Shown here in pieces: positions 22,282-32,261 of a stretch of 32,818 nt of DNA (the first letter of the stretch is position 1; each line of letters starts with the position of its first letter). Origin of the DNA: Deltaproteobacteria bacterium. Its GTDB lineage: Bacteria > Desulfobacterota > Binatia > UBA9968 > JAJDTQ01. Location: NCBI GenBank assembly GCA_028818775.1, contig JAPPNE010000081.1:1-32818 (forward strand), read 5' to 3'. The position numbers and the translations under genes were made by a program. Under the pieces are notes generated by a model, which saw only the letters and a list, made by a program, of their open reading frames with translations, was not told where the DNA came from and searched no databases.

Positions 22282-24981
22282 ATGGCCACCATCTACGTCG
22301 ACGGCCGGCCCTACGAGGTCGACCCCGCCAAGAACCTGCTGGAGGAATGCCTCTCCAAGGGGCTCGACTTGCCGTACTTCTGCTGGCACCCCGCCCTGGG
22401 GTCGGTGGGCGCCTGCCGCCAGTGCGCGGTCAAGCAGTACCGGGACGAGAACGACCAGCGCGGCCGCATCGTCATGGCATGCATGACCCCGGCCATGGAC
22501 GGCGCGCGCATTTCCATCAAGGACAAGGACGCGGCGCAGTTCCGCGCCGGCATCATCGAGCTCCTGATGAGCAACCACCCGCACGATTGCCCGGTGTGCG
22601 ACGAGGGCGGCGAGTGCCACCTGCAGGACATGACGGTGATGACCGGGCACAACTACCGCGGCTACCGCTTCGGCAAGCGCACCTTCACCAACCAGCAGCT
22701 TGGGCCGTTCATCAACCACGAGATGAACCGCTGCATCACATGCTACCGCTGCGTGCGCTACTATCGCGACTACGCCGGCGGCAAGGACCTGGACGCCTTC
22801 GCCTCCCACAACCACGTCTACTTCGGGCGCCACGAGGACGGCCCCCTGGAGAACGAGTTCAGCGGCAACCTGGTGGAGATCTGTCCCACCGGCGTGTTTA
22901 CCGACAAGACGCTGAAGGAGCACTACACCCGCAAGTGGGACCTGCAGACCGCGCCGTCGGTGTGCGCCCACTGCAGCCTCGGGTGCAACACCATCGCGGG
23001 CGAGCGCTACGGCCAGCTCCGGCGCATCCTCAACCGCTACAACGCCCAGGTGAACGGCTACTTCCTGTGCGACCGCGGCCGTTTCGGTTACGGCTTCGTG
23101 AACGGCGACCGGCGCCTGCGCCAGCCGCGCCTGCGCCAGGACGGCGAGAGCCGGCCGGTAAGCGGCGCGGAGGCGCTCAAGCGGACGGCGCTCCTCCTGG
23201 GACGGCAGTCCCGCGTCATCGGCATCGGCTCGCCGCGGGCGTCCGTGGAGGCCAACTTCGCGTTGCGGACCCTCGTGGGATCGCGGAACTTCTTCAGCGG
23301 CATGGCCCCCGGGGAAGAGCACCTGGTGGCGCGCATGCTGCACGTGCTCCGCGGCGCCGGGGTGCGCACGCCGTCGCTGCGCGAGGTGGAGTCCGCCGAC
23401 GCGGTCCTGGTGCTGGGGGAGGACGTCACCCAGACGGCGCCGTTGCTGGCACTGGCGATTCGCCAGGCGGTGAAGCAGGCGCCGCGCAGGGAGGCCATGC
23501 AGTTGCGCATTCCGCGCTGGGACGACGCGGCGCTGAACGAGGTGATGCAGCAGCAGAAGGGACCGCTGTACATCGCCACGCCGGCGGGCACCCGGCTCGA
23601 CGAAGTGGCCACCCAGTGCTTTCGGGGAGCGCCCGACGACGTGGCGCGGCTGGGTTTCGCCGTGGCGCGCGCGCTGGACGCCACCGCTCCGCCGGTGCGA
23701 GGGCTGTCGCGGGAAGAGCGGGCGGCGGTCCAGGCCATCGCCGGTGCCCTGCGGCAGGCGGAACGGCCGGTGGTGGTGTCCGGGTCCGGATGCGGCAGCG
23801 AGGCGGTGGTGGACGCGGCGGCGCAGGTGGCGCGGGCGCTCGGCGGGGCCGGGGCCGCCAACCTGTGCTTCACCGCGGCCGAATGCAACAGCTTCGGCCT
23901 GGGACTGCTCAACGCCATGGGCACCGCCGAGGCCTTCCAGCGGGTGGCCGACGGCTTGGTCGACACGGTGGTGGTGCTGGAGAACGACCTCTACCGCCGG
24001 GTGGGCCGCGCCTCGGTGGAAGCCATGCTGGCGTCCGCCCACGTGGTGGCCATCGACCACTCGGCCACGGACACGGTGGCCGGCGCCGAGGTGGCGTTTC
24101 CCTCGGGTACCTTCGCCGAGACCGAGGGCACGATGGTGAACAACGAGGGCCGCGCGCAGCGCTTCTACCAGGTGTTCGTGCCCGAGGGCGAGGTGAAGCC
24201 GGCGTGGAGCTGGCTGGGGGAGCTGGCCCAGGCGGCCGGACGCACCGAGTTGACGGGGCTGCGCTCGCCCGACGATCTCCTGGCCGCGCTGGGGCGCGCG
24301 GTGGCGGCGTTCGAGGGACTGCCGGAACGCGTGGCCGGCGCGTCGTTCCGGGTGAACGGGGAAAAGGTGCCGCGGCTGTCGCCGCGCGCCAGCGGCCGCA
24401 CGGCCGTGTCCGCCGACGTGAACGTGCACGAGCCCAAGCCGCCGGAAGACCCGGATTCTCCCTTGGCGTTCACCATGGAGGGCTATCCGCAGCAGCCGCC
24501 GTCGCCGCTGATCACGCGTTTCTGGGCGCCGGGCTGGAACTCCGTCCAGTCGCTCAACAAGTTCCAGGCCGAAGTGGGCGGGGCGCTCGCCGGGGGCGAC
24601 CCCGGCCTGCGGCTCATCGAGCCGGTGGCCAACGGGGCCGCCGCCTACACCGACGAGATCCCGCCCGCGTTCAGGCGCCGCGCGGGCGAGTTCCTGGTGG
24701 TGCCGCTGCACCACATCTTCGGCTCCGACGAGCAGAGCGCGGCGACGCCGGCGGTGGCGCAACGGAGTCCCGGGCCGTACGCCGCGCTCAGCCCGGAGGA
24801 CGCGCAGACGCTGGGCGTCCAGGATGGCGAGTTCGTCGAGATCGAGCTCGACGGGGGGATGTTCCAGTTGCCGGCGCGCCTCATGTCGAGCATGACCGTC
24901 GGCGTGCTGGGCGTGCCCGTTGGAATCGGCAGCCTCCGGGGCGTGGACCTTCCGGCCAGGAGCCGCTGTCGCAGGGTGTGA
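22282..24981 (+). CDS. nuoG: NADH-quinone oxidoreductase subunit G
   Basis: This 899-residue subunit carries several Fe-S clusters of the electron wire. An N-terminal [2Fe-2S] ferredoxin domain has [20 protein letters not shown] and CMTP (about residues 33-70). Next are [17 protein letters not shown] and the [14 protein letters not shown] segment with ICPTGVF, and then [11 protein letters not shown], which is the extra N7-type ligand set before the molybdopterin-like domain. The large C-terminal domain (about residues 260-899) is the inactive molybdopterin oxidoreductase fold. Start ATG 22282 follows nuoF by 5 bases. The C-terminal portion, from about residue 700, has Pro-rich linkers and the [16 protein letters not shown] segment seen in NuoG. 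Its length is close to E. coli NuoG (about 908). Confidence 0.94.
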   Translation: MATIYVDGRPYEVDPAKNLLEECLSKGLDLPYFCWHPALGSVGACRQCAVKQYRDENDQRGRIVMACMTPAMDGARISIKDKDAAQFRAGIIELLMSNHPHDCPVCDEGGECHLQDMTVMTGHNYRGYRFGKRTFTNQQLGPFINHEMNRCITCYRCVRYYRDYAGGKDLDAFASHNHVYFGRHEDGPLENEFSGNLVEICPTGVFTDKTLKEHYTRKWDLQTAPSVCAHCSLGCNTIAGERYGQLRRILNRYNAQVNGYFLCDRGRFGYGFVNGDRRLRQPRLRQDGESRPVSGAEALKRTALLLGRQSRVIGIGSPRASVEANFALRTLVGSRNFFSGMAPGEEHLVARMLHVLRGAGVRTPSLREVESADAVLVLGEDVTQTAPLLALAIRQAVKQAPRREAMQLRIPRWDDAALNEVMQQQKGPLYIATPAGTRLDEVATQCFRGAPDDVARLGFAVARALDATAPPVRGLSREERAAVQAIAGALRQAERPVVVSGSGCGSEAVVDAAAQVARALGGAGAANLCFTAAECNSFGLGLLNAMGTAEAFQRVADGLVDTVVVLENDLYRRVGRASVEAMLASAHVVAIDHSATDTVAGAEVAFPSGTFAETEGTMVNNEGRAQRFYQVFVPEGEVKPAWSWLGELAQAAGRTELTGLRSPDDLLAALGRAVAAFEGLPERVAGASFRVNGEKVPRLSPRASGRTAVSADVNVHEPKPPEDPDSPLAFTMEGYPQQPPSPLITRFWAPGWNSVQSLNKFQAEVGGALAGGDPGLRLIEPVANGAAAYTDEIPPAFRRRAGEFLVVPLHHIFGSDEQSAATPAVAQRSPGPYAALSPEDAQTLGVQDGEFVEIELDGGMFQLPARLMSSMTVGVLGVPVGIGSLRGVDLPARSRCRRV

Positions 24982-24982
24982 C

Positions 24983-25939
24983 GTGACGGACGTGTTGCTA
25001 CAGGTCGCGGTGATCCTCGGGGTGCTGAACGCACCCTTGATCCTGGCCGCGCTGCTCATCTGGCTGGAACGGCGCTTCCTGGCACTCTTGCAGGACCGCT
25101 ACGGACCCAACCGGGTGGGTCCGCTGGGGCTCGGCATCGTGCTGGCGGACATGATCAAGATCTTCACCAAGGAGGACTGGGTCCCGCCGTTCGCCGACCG
25201 GGCCGTGTTCACCTTGGCCCCGGCGGTCATCGTCATCACCGGGCTCATGTCCGTGGCGGTGATCCCCATCACCGAGACCATCGGCGTCACCGACCTCAAC
25301 ATCGGGCTTCTCTTCTTCCTCGCCATGTCGTCCATGGGGGTCTACAGCGTGGTGCTGGCGGGCTGGGCCTCCAACAACAAGTACGCGCTCCTTGGGGGGC
25401 TCCGGGCGTCGGCGCAGATGGTCAGCTACGAGGTTTTCATGGGGCTCTCGCTCATGGGCGTGGTGCTCATGGCGGGGTCCTTCAGCCTGCGCGATATCGT
25501 CGCGGCCCAGCAGGACATCTGGTTCATCGTGCCCCAGTTCCTGGGGTTCGTCATCTTCTTCATCGCGGGGCTGGCCGAGACCCATCGTCTGCCTTTCGAC
25601 CTGCCCGAGGCCGAGGCCGAGCTGGTGGCGGGGTTCCACTCGGAGTACTCGGGGATGAAGTTCGGCATGTTCTTCGTCGGCGAGTACGTGGGCGTGACGG
25701 TGATCGCGGCGATGATCGTGACGCTGTTCTTCGGCGGCTGGATGGGGCCGGTGCTGCCGGGGATCGTGTGGTTCGGGCTGAAGCTGCTGTTCTTCATCCT
25801 GATATTCATCCTGTTGCGGGCGGCGCTGCCGCGGCCGCGCTTCGATCAGTTGATGGCTTTCGGCTGGAAGGTGCTCCTGCCGCTGTCGCTGCTCAACCTG
25901 GTGGTGACGGCCGGGGCGCTGCTGCTTTGGAAGGCTTGA
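24983..25939 (+). CDS. nuoH: NADH-quinone oxidoreductase subunit H
   Basis: This 318-residue membrane subunit forms part of the quinone chamber. It has about eight helices. The conserved [20 protein letters not shown] (about residues 23-42) and the first acidic loop, [20 protein letters not shown], are present. Further on is [20 protein letters not shown] and then [17 protein letters not shown], matching NuoH signatures including the [11 protein letters not shown]-x-E-Y quinone-loop motif. The start is GTG at 24983, one base after the nuoG stop; there is no suitable ATG. The gene ends 45 bases before nuoI. Confidence 0.95.
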   Translation: MTDVLLQVAVILGVLNAPLILAALLIWLERRFLALLQDRYGPNRVGPLGLGIVLADMIKIFTKEDWVPPFADRAVFTLAPAVIVITGLMSVAVIPITETIGVTDLNIGLLFFLAMSSMGVYSVVLAGWASNNKYALLGGLRASAQMVSYEVFMGLSLMGVVLMAGSFSLRDIVAAQQDIWFIVPQFLGFVIFFIAGLAETHRLPFDLPEAEAELVAGFHSEYSGMKFGMFFVGEYVGVTVIAAMIVTLFFGGWMGPVLPGIVWFGLKLLFFILIFILLRAALPRPRFDQLMAFGWKVLLPLSLLNLVVTAGALLLWKA

Positions 25940-25984
25940 GGGTTTGCCGATGTCGTCGTGCCCGAACGTCATGAGGAACCATCG

Positions 25985-26500
25985 ATGCTAAGCATGCTGC
26001 GGACCATCTGGACGGTGTTGCTGCACCTGTTCCGGCGCCCCATCACGGTTCAATACCCCGAGGAGAAGCCGTACCTGCCGCCGCGGTACCGCGGGCGGAT
26101 CATCCTGTCGCGGGATCCGGACGGCGACGAACGCTGCGTGGGCTGCTACCTGTGCTCCGCCGCCTGCCCGGTGGACTGCATCGCGCTCCAGGCCGGGGAG
26201 CGGCCGGACGGCCGGCGCTATCCCGAGTTCTTCCGCATCAACTTCTCGCGCTGCATCTTCTGCGGCCTGTGCGAGGAGGCGTGTCCGACCTATGCGATTC
26301 AACTGACGCCGGACTTCGAGCTGTGCGACTACAACCGGCAGAACCTCGTGTACGAGAAGGAGGACCTGCTGATCAACGGCCCGGGCAAGTATCCCGGCTA
26401 CAACTTCTACCGGGTCGCCGGCCTCGCCGTCAGCGGCAAGGAAAAGGGTGCGTCCGAGAACGAGGACAAGCCCGTGGACGTGAAGAGCCTGTTGCCGTGA
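25985..26500 (+). CDS. nuoI: NADH-quinone oxidoreductase subunit I
   Basis: This 171-residue ferredoxin-like subunit has two [4Fe-4S] clusters (N6a/N6b). The motifs are [15 protein letters not shown] (about residues 51-65) and [19 protein letters not shown] (about 90-108). An N-terminal amphipathic stretch ([21 protein letters not shown]) anchors the protein to the membrane arm. I chose ATG 25985, with GAGGAA 7 bases upstream; a GTG at 25958 would add 9 residues. Its stop overlaps the GTG start of nuoJ by 3 bases. The C-terminal 25 residues are charged and variable. Confidence 0.94.
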   Translation: MLSMLRTIWTVLLHLFRRPITVQYPEEKPYLPPRYRGRIILSRDPDGDERCVGCYLCSAACPVDCIALQAGERPDGRRYPEFFRINFSRCIFCGLCEEACPTYAIQLTPDFELCDYNRQNLVYEKEDLLINGPGKYPGYNFYRVAGLAVSGKEKGASENEDKPVDVKSLLP

Positions 26501-27012
26501 CGCTCATCTACTATCTCGCGGCCGCCGTCGCGGTCATCTCGACGGCCATGGTCATCACCCGCTCCAACGCGGTGCACGCGCTGCTGTACATGATCGTGTC
26601 GCTGCTGTCGCTGGCGCTGATCTTCTTCACCCTGGGGGCGCCCTTCGTGGCGGCCCTGGAGGTGATCATCTACGCCGGCGCCATCGTGGTGCTGTTCGTG
26701 TTCGTGATCATGATGCTCAACCTCGGCGCCGAGGTGACCGCCCGGGAACGCCGCTGGCTGCAGCCCAAGGCATGGATCGGTCCCGCGATCCTTACGGCCA
26801 TCCTGTTCGTCGAGTTCCTGGTGGTGGTCGCCACCGAGCCCGCCGCCGCGGGCGCTCCCGCGGGCGTGGGCGTCAAGCGCGTGGGCGCCGCCCTCTACGG
26901 CCGCTACGTGCTGGGGGTGGAGCTGGCCGCCATGCTCCTGCTGGCCGGTCTGGTGGGCGCGTTCCACCTGGGCCGCCGCGTGCCTTCCGAGGGCGAGGAG
27001 GACGAGTGCTGA
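26497..27012 (+). CDS. nuoJ: NADH-quinone oxidoreductase subunit J
   Basis: This 171-residue membrane subunit has five hydrophobic helices. The NuoJ/ND6 signature is at about residues 20-80: [20 protein letters not shown], then [20 protein letters not shown] and VIMMLNLG. The start is GTG at 26497, overlapping the nuoI stop (GTGA). Its stop overlaps the ATG of nuoK by one base. The segment [17 protein letters not shown] is the usual variable loop before the last helix. Confidence 0.93.
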   Translation: MTLIYYLAAAVAVISTAMVITRSNAVHALLYMIVSLLSLALIFFTLGAPFVAALEVIIYAGAIVVLFVFVIMMLNLGAEVTARERRWLQPKAWIGPAILTAILFVEFLVVVATEPAAAGAPAGVGVKRVGAALYGRYVLGVELAAMLLLAGLVGAFHLGRRVPSEGEEDEC

Positions 27013-27320
27013 TGGCCGCGGTCCCCATGGAGCACGGACTCGTGCTGGCGGCGGTGCTGTTCGGGCTGGGGCTCACGGGCGTCCTGGTGCGCCGCAACAT
27101 CATCTTCGTGCTCCTGTCCCTGGAGATCATGCTCAACGCCGCCGCCCTGGCCTTCGTGGTGGCGGGGGCGCACTGGGGCCAGGCCGACGGACAGGTGATG
27201 TTCTTCTTCATCCTGGCCATGGCCGCGGCCGAAGTGGCGGTGGGTCTGGCGCTGGTGGTGCAGCTCTACTATCGCTTCAACACCCTGGACGTGGACACGG
27301 TGAGCGATCTGAGAGGCTGA
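27012..27320 (+). CDS. nuoK: NADH-quinone oxidoreductase subunit K
   Basis: This 102-residue three-helix membrane subunit is homologous to Mrp[21 protein letters not shown] (about residues 28-47) contains the conserved helix-2 Glu, and [20 protein letters not shown] (about 60-79) the second conserved Glu; both are required for proton pumping in the family. The ATG at 27012 overlaps the nuoJ stop (TGATG), with GAGGAGG upstream. An ATG at 27027 is a shorter option that gives the more usual M-x-H-G-L start. Confidence 0.93.
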   Translation: MAAVPMEHGLVLAAVLFGLGLTGVLVRRNIIFVLLSLEIMLNAAALAFVVAGAHWGQADGQVMFFFILAMAAAEVAVGLALVVQLYYRFNTLDVDTVSDLRG

Positions 27321-27321
27321 C

Positions 27322-29232
27322 ATGCTCGAGCTGCTGTGGCTGATACCCGCCTTTCCTCTCGCCGGCTTCGCCGCCCTCACGCTGGTGGGGTCGCGCCTGT
27401 CGCGCACCGAGGTGGCCTACGTGGGCGCGGGCTCCGTGGGCCTGTCGGCGGTGGTGACGCTGCTCGTGGGGCTGAGCTTCATGGCCGCGCCGCCCGCCGG
27501 CGGCAGCTTCGTCCAGACCCTGTGGGTGTGGGTGGACGTGGCCGGCTTCCGTCCCGCCTTCGCCTTCCATCTCGACGCCCTGTCGCTGACGATGATCTTC
27601 GTCGTGACCTTCGTGGGCTTCCTGATCCATCTCTACTCCGTCGAGTACATGATGGAGGAGGAAGAGGGCTACAGCCGTTTCTTCGCGTACATGAACCTGT
27701 TCGTGTGCGCCATGCTGACGCTGCTCCTGGCCGACAACCTCATGCTGCTGCTGCTCGGCTGGGAGGGCGTGGGCCTGTGCAGCTACCTCCTGATCGGCTT
27801 CTTCTACAAGGACGAGGCCAACAGCCGGGCCGCGAGCAAGGCCTTCATCGTCACCCGGGTGGGGGACACGGCCATGCTCATGGCGCTGTTCCTGCTCTTC
27901 GCGGAGCTGGGCACCCTGGATATCCAGGCGCTCCTGGAGCGGGCCGGCCAGCAGTTTCAGCCGGGCTCGGGCATGGCCACCGCCGTGGCGCTGCTCCTGC
28001 TGGGCGGGGCCGTGGGCAAGTCGGCGCAGCTCCCGCTCCAGACCTGGCTGCCGGACGCCATGGCCGGGCCCACGCCAGTGAGCGCCCTCATCCACGCGGC
28101 CACCATGGTCACCGCGGGCGTCTACCTCATCGCCCGCACCCACGTGCTCTTCACCCTGGCGCCGGCGGTGCTGACGCTGGTGGCGGTCATCGGCACGCTG
28201 ACGCTGCTGATGGCGGGCTTCGCCGCGCTGGTGCAGTCCGACATCAAGCGGGTGCTCGCCTACTCCACCATCAGCCAGATCGGCTACATGTTCCTGGCCC
28301 TGGGAGTGGGCGCCTGGTCCGCGGCGCTGTTCCACTTCATGATCCACGCCTTCTTCAAGGCGCTGCTGTTCCTGGGGGCGGGCGCGGTGATCATGTCGCT
28401 GCACCACGAGCAGGACATGTACCGCATGGGCGGCCTGCGCCGGCAGATGCCGTTCACATTCTGGTGCTTCCTCATCGGCTCCGGCGCGCTGGCGGCCGTG
28501 CCGGTGGTCACCGCGGGCTTCTACAGCAAGGACCTGATCATCTGGAACGCGTACAACTCCGAGATCGGCGGCGTTTGGCTGTGGGCCGGAGCGCTGGCCG
28601 GGGCGCTTCTGACCTCCGTCTACACCTTCCGCATGGTGTTCCTGACCTTCTACCGCGAGGCTACGGAGTGGGTGCGGCATCTCATGCCCATCCGCGAGCC
28701 GGGCCCGTGCGTGCGCATTCCTCTGGGGGTCCTGGCGGTGCTGTCGGTGGCGGCCGGGGTGATCGAGCTGCCCCACACCATGGGCTCGCTGACCCTGTTC
28801 TCCGGTTTCCTGAACACGGCGCTGCCCGAGTATCACGGCGTGCACGCGAGCTACGGCACCGAGCTTCTGTTCGAGCTGCTGGCGGCGGCGGCGTCGCTGG
28901 GCGGCATCTGGCTCGTGTGGACGCTGGTGATGGCGTCGCCCGGGTCCATGGAGCGCATCGCGGCGCAGCCGTGGGCGCGCGGTCTGGAACGCCTGTGGTT
29001 CAGCGGCTGGGGCTTCGACGCGCTCTATGACGCGCTTTTCGTCAAGCCCTGGCTGTGGTGCGCGAAGGTCAACAAGGACGACTTCATCGATTTCTTCTAT
29101 CGCGCCGTCGCCTTCGTCACCGAGACGCTCCACTTCGTCGCGAGCATGACCCAGACGGGCGCGGTGCGGTGGTACGCCACCGGCATCGCGGTGGGCGCGG
29201 TACTGACCGTGGGACTGGTGATCATCCTATGA
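27322..29232 (+). CDS. nuoL: NADH-quinone oxidoreductase subunit L
   Basis: This 636-residue antiporter-like proton-pumping subunit has about 16 helices. LLLLGWEGVGLCSYLLIGFF (about residues 142-161) carries the key Glu of helix 5. GKSAQLPLQTWLPDAMAGPT (about 233-252) has the helix 7 Lys, and SDIKRVLAYSTISQIGYMFL (about 306-325) follows. The C-terminal region with RLWFSGWGFDALYDALF leads into the long lateral helix and final membrane helix typical of NuoL. ATG 27322 is 1 base after the nuoK stop. The stop overlaps the nuoM start (ATGA). Confidence 0.95.
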   Translation: MLELLWLIPAFPLAGFAALTLVGSRLSRTEVAYVGAGSVGLSAVVTLLVGLSFMAAPPAGGSFVQTLWVWVDVAGFRPAFAFHLDALSLTMIFVVTFVGFLIHLYSVEYMMEEEEGYSRFFAYMNLFVCAMLTLLLADNLMLLLLGWEGVGLCSYLLIGFFYKDEANSRAASKAFIVTRVGDTAMLMALFLLFAELGTLDIQALLERAGQQFQPGSGMATAVALLLLGGAVGKSAQLPLQTWLPDAMAGPTPVSALIHAATMVTAGVYLIARTHVLFTLAPAVLTLVAVIGTLTLLMAGFAALVQSDIKRVLAYSTISQIGYMFLALGVGAWSAALFHFMIHAFFKALLFLGAGAVIMSLHHEQDMYRMGGLRRQMPFTFWCFLIGSGALAAVPVVTAGFYSKDLIIWNAYNSEIGGVWLWAGALAGALLTSVYTFRMVFLTFYREATEWVRHLMPIREPGPCVRIPLGVLAVLSVAAGVIELPHTMGSLTLFSGFLNTALPEYHGVHASYGTELLFELLAAAASLGGIWLVWTLVMASPGSMERIAAQPWARGLERLWFSGWGFDALYDALFVKPWLWCAKVNKDDFIDFFYRAVAFVTETLHFVASMTQTGAVRWYATGIAVGAVLTVGLVIIL

Positions 29233-30797
29233 GCCTTGCCTGGATCCTGCTTCTGCCTTTCGCGGGCGGCCTCGCGGCGTGGATCGCGGGGCGGTGGAGC
29301 GACCCGTGGGCGCGCTGGATCGCGCTGGGGACGGCGCTGCTCCACCTGTTGCTGCTGCTGGTGACCTGGGGCGTGTTCTTCACCGAGGTCGTGCCCGCGC
29401 CGGGCGGCTGGCTGATGGCTTCCAAGCACCCCTGGATCCCGCAGTTGGGCATCAGCTTCCACTTGGCCGTGGACGGCATCAGCCTGTTGATGCTGCTGCT
29501 CGCGAGTTTCCTCACGGTCCTGGCGGTGCTGACCTCCTGGACGTCCATCACCCGCTCGGTGGGGTTCTACCACTTCAACCTGCTGCTGATCCTGACGGCC
29601 CTGTCGGGCGTGTTCATCGCCTTCGACCTGTTCCTTTTCTTCGCCTTCTGGGAGATCTCGCTGCTGCCGCTGTACTTTCTCATCGGCATCTGGGGCTACG
29701 AGAACCGCGTCTACGCCACCACCAAGTTCTTCATCATCACCCAGGGGAGCGGCCTGCTGATGCTGGTGGCCATCCTGGGGCTGGTGGTGGTGCACTGGCA
29801 GTCCACCGGCGTCCTCACCTTCGACTACCTGGACCTCGTGGGCACGGTCATGTCGGAGACCAAGGCGATGTGGCTGATGCTGGGCTTCTTCATCGCCTTC
29901 GCCGTGAAGCTCCCGGTGGTGCCGTTCCACACCTGGCTGCCCGACGCCCATACCCAGGCCCCCACCGCGGGCAGCGTGGCGCTGGCGGGCTTGGTGCTCA
30001 AGATCGGCGCCTACGGCATGCTCCGCATCGTGGTGCCCATGTTCCCTCAGGCGGCGGCGGACTTCGCCCTGGCGGCCATGATCCTGGCCGTGGTGGGCAT
30101 CCTCTACGGCGCGCTCCTGGCCCTGGGCCAGACCGACCTGAAGCGCATGGTGGCCTACACCAGCATCAGCCACATGGGCTTCGTGCTGCTGGGGATCTTC
30201 GCCGGGAACGAGCTGGCGCTTCAGGGGGCGGTGATCATCATGCTGTCCCACGGCTTCAGCGCCGCCGCGCTGTTCATCATGGTGGGAGACCTGCAGCACC
30301 GCACGCACACGCGCGAGCTGGGCCGGTTCGGCGGACTGTGGGCGGTGATGCCGCGCATGGGCGGGGTGGGGCTGTTCTTCGCCATGGCGTCGCTGGGGCT
30401 GCCCGGGCTCGCGAGCTTCGTGGGCGAGTTCCTGGTGCTGCTGGGGGCTTTCCAAGTGAACATGCCGCTGACGGTGCTGGCTTCGGTGGGCCTCGTGGCC
30501 GCCACCGTCTACTCGCTGTGGATGATGCAGAAGGTCTACTACGGGGCCAACACCGGGGACTGGCAGGTTGACGACACCAGCGGCCGGGAGATGACCATCA
30601 TGGCCTCGCTCATCGGCGCGACGCTGTGGCTCGGACTCTACCCGCAGCCGGTGTTGACCACCTCCGGGCATGCGCTCGCCGAGATGAAAAAGTTCGCCGC
30701 CGAAGCCCGCGCCACGGCCGCGCGCCCCGAAGGGACGGAAAGCGCGGCGTCCGGCGCCGTCGCGTCGACATCGCCGGTTGGAGGTGAGCGGCCTTGA
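29229..30797 (+). CDS. nuoM: NADH-quinone oxidoreductase subunit M
   Basis: This 522-residue antiporter-like subunit has about 14 helices. FAFWEISLLPLYFLIGIWGY (about residues 139-158) contains the helix 5 Glu. AFAVKLPVVPFHTWLPDAHT (about 223-242) has the conserved Lys, and DLKRMVAYTSISHMGFVLLG is at about 303-322. The ATG at 29229 overlaps the nuoL stop. The last 30 residues (Ala/Thr/Pro/Gly-rich, after ALAEMKKFAAEARA) are a low-complexity tail beyond the last helix. The gene ends within the TTGA overlap with nuoN. Confidence 0.95.
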   Translation: MSLAWILLLPFAGGLAAWIAGRWSDPWARWIALGTALLHLLLLLVTWGVFFTEVVPAPGGWLMASKHPWIPQLGISFHLAVDGISLLMLLLASFLTVLAVLTSWTSITRSVGFYHFNLLLILTALSGVFIAFDLFLFFAFWEISLLPLYFLIGIWGYENRVYATTKFFIITQGSGLLMLVAILGLVVVHWQSTGVLTFDYLDLVGTVMSETKAMWLMLGFFIAFAVKLPVVPFHTWLPDAHTQAPTAGSVALAGLVLKIGAYGMLRIVVPMFPQAAADFALAAMILAVVGILYGALLALGQTDLKRMVAYTSISHMGFVLLGIFAGNELALQGAVIIMLSHGFSAAALFIMVGDLQHRTHTRELGRFGGLWAVMPRMGGVGLFFAMASLGLPGLASFVGEFLVLLGAFQVNMPLTVLASVGLVAATVYSLWMMQKVYYGANTGDWQVDDTSGREMTIMASLIGATLWLGLYPQPVLTTSGHALAEMKKFAAEARATAARPEGTESAASGAVASTSPVGGERP

Positions 30798-32236
30798 ACC
30801 CCTTCAGCGCATTGACTCCCATCGTCCTGCTGGGTTTGACGCCACTGGTGCTCATGCTGGTGATCTCGTTCCACCGGAGCCACCGGCTCGCCGCGCTCAT
30901 CTCGCTGGTGGGCATGGGGCTGCCGCTGGTTCTGCTGGCGGGCACGGCCACCAGCGCCGTGCCGCCGCTGGCGCCGCTCCTGATCATCGACGGCTACGCG
31001 CTCTTCTACATCGGCCTTCTGTCGGCCGCGACCATGGTGGTGGTGGTGCTCTCGTACAGCTACCTGGAGCGGGTGCCGGGCAACCGCGAGGAGTTCTATC
31101 TCCTGCTCACGCTGGCTACCTTCGGCTGCGCGGTGCTGACCGCCAGCAACCACTTCATCTCGTTTTTTCTGGGGCTGGAGATTCTGAGCGTCTCTCTCTA
31201 CGGGCTCGTGGCGTATCTGCGCACGACGCGCACGGCGCTGGAATCGGGCATCAAGTACCTGATCCTGGCGGCGGCGTCGGCGGCCTTCCTGCTCTTCGGC
31301 ATGGCGCTCATCTACGCGGACCTCGGCACCATGGACTTCACCGCCATGACCTCGGTGCTGGCGGCCAAGACCCGGGAGCCCTCCGTGCTGCTCCTCGGCG
31401 GCTTCGCCATGGTGATCATCGGCGCCGGCTTCAAGCTCGCGGTGGTGCCGTTCCACATGTGGGCGCCGGACGTCTACCAGGGCGCGCCCACGCCCGTCAC
31501 GGCGTACCTCACCACGGTCTCCAAGGGCGCCATGGTGGCGCTGCTGCTGCGCTACGGTCAGTACGGCGGGCTCCTGGACTACGACTCGGTGGCCTCGGTG
31601 CTGGCGGTGATCGCGGTGCTCTCCATGTTCCTCGGCAACCTGCTGGCGCTCTTGCAGGACAACCTCAAGCGCTTGCTGGCCTATTCCTCCATCGCCCATC
31701 TCGGCTACCTGCTGGTGGCGGTGATCGCCGCCTCCCGCGAGGGGTCGCACGCGGTGACCTTCTACCTGGTGGCCTACTTCATCACTTCGCTGGGCATCTT
31801 CGGGATCATCACCGCGCTCTCGGACGAGCGCAAGGAAGCCGACGAGATCAGCGACTACCGCGGCCTGTTCTGGCGCCGCCCGTGGGTAAGCGGCGCGCTG
31901 TCGCTGATGCTGTTCTCGCTGGCGGGGATCCCGCTCACCGCCGGCTTCGTGGGAAAGTTCTACGTCCTCACCGCCGGCGTGCTCTCCGACCTGTGGGCGC
32001 TGGTGATCCTGCTGGTGGTGAGCAGCGTCATCGGCCTCTACTACTACCTGCGCATCATCATCACCATGTACCTGTCCGCCCCCGAGGACCCGTCCTCGCC
32101 CCTGTCCGCCACCCGCCGCTTCTCCCTCCCGGAGGGACTCGTGCTCGCCGGCCTCACGGTGCTGCTGATCTGGTTCGGCATCTACCCCGCGTCGCTGCTG
32201 AGCGCCATACAGGCGGCCGTGGGTACCTTGGCCTGA
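30794..32236 (+). CDS. nuoN: NADH-quinone oxidoreductase subunit N
   Basis: This 480-residue antiporter-like subunit has about 14 helices. The central ISFFLGLEILSVSLYGLVAY (about residues 120-139) carries the conserved helix-5 Glu. AGFKLAVVPFHMWAPDVYQG (about 212-231) holds the helix 7 Lys, and DNLKRLLAYSSIAHLGYLLV is at about 290-309. The start is a TTG at 30794 inside the nuoM stop (TTGA), preceded by GGAGG at about 9 bases, and no better start is seen. It is the last nuo gene. The FAD-dependent oxidoreductase begins 25 bases downstream. Confidence 0.94.
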   Translation: MNPFSALTPIVLLGLTPLVLMLVISFHRSHRLAALISLVGMGLPLVLLAGTATSAVPPLAPLLIIDGYALFYIGLLSAATMVVVVLSYSYLERVPGNREEFYLLLTLATFGCAVLTASNHFISFFLGLEILSVSLYGLVAYLRTTRTALESGIKYLILAAASAAFLLFGMALIYADLGTMDFTAMTSVLAAKTREPSVLLLGGFAMVIIGAGFKLAVVPFHMWAPDVYQGAPTPVTAYLTTVSKGAMVALLLRYGQYGGLLDYDSVASVLAVIAVLSMFLGNLLALLQDNLKRLLAYSSIAHLGYLLVAVIAASREGSHAVTFYLVAYFITSLGIFGIITALSDERKEADEISDYRGLFWRRPWVSGALSLMLFSLAGIPLTAGFVGKFYVLTAGVLSDLWALVILLVVSSVIGLYYYLRIIITMYLSAPEDPSSPLSATRRFSLPEGLVLAGLTVLLIWFGIYPASLLSAIQAAVGTLA

Positions 32237-32261
32237 GGGGCGAAAGGCTTCGCCGACGGCA

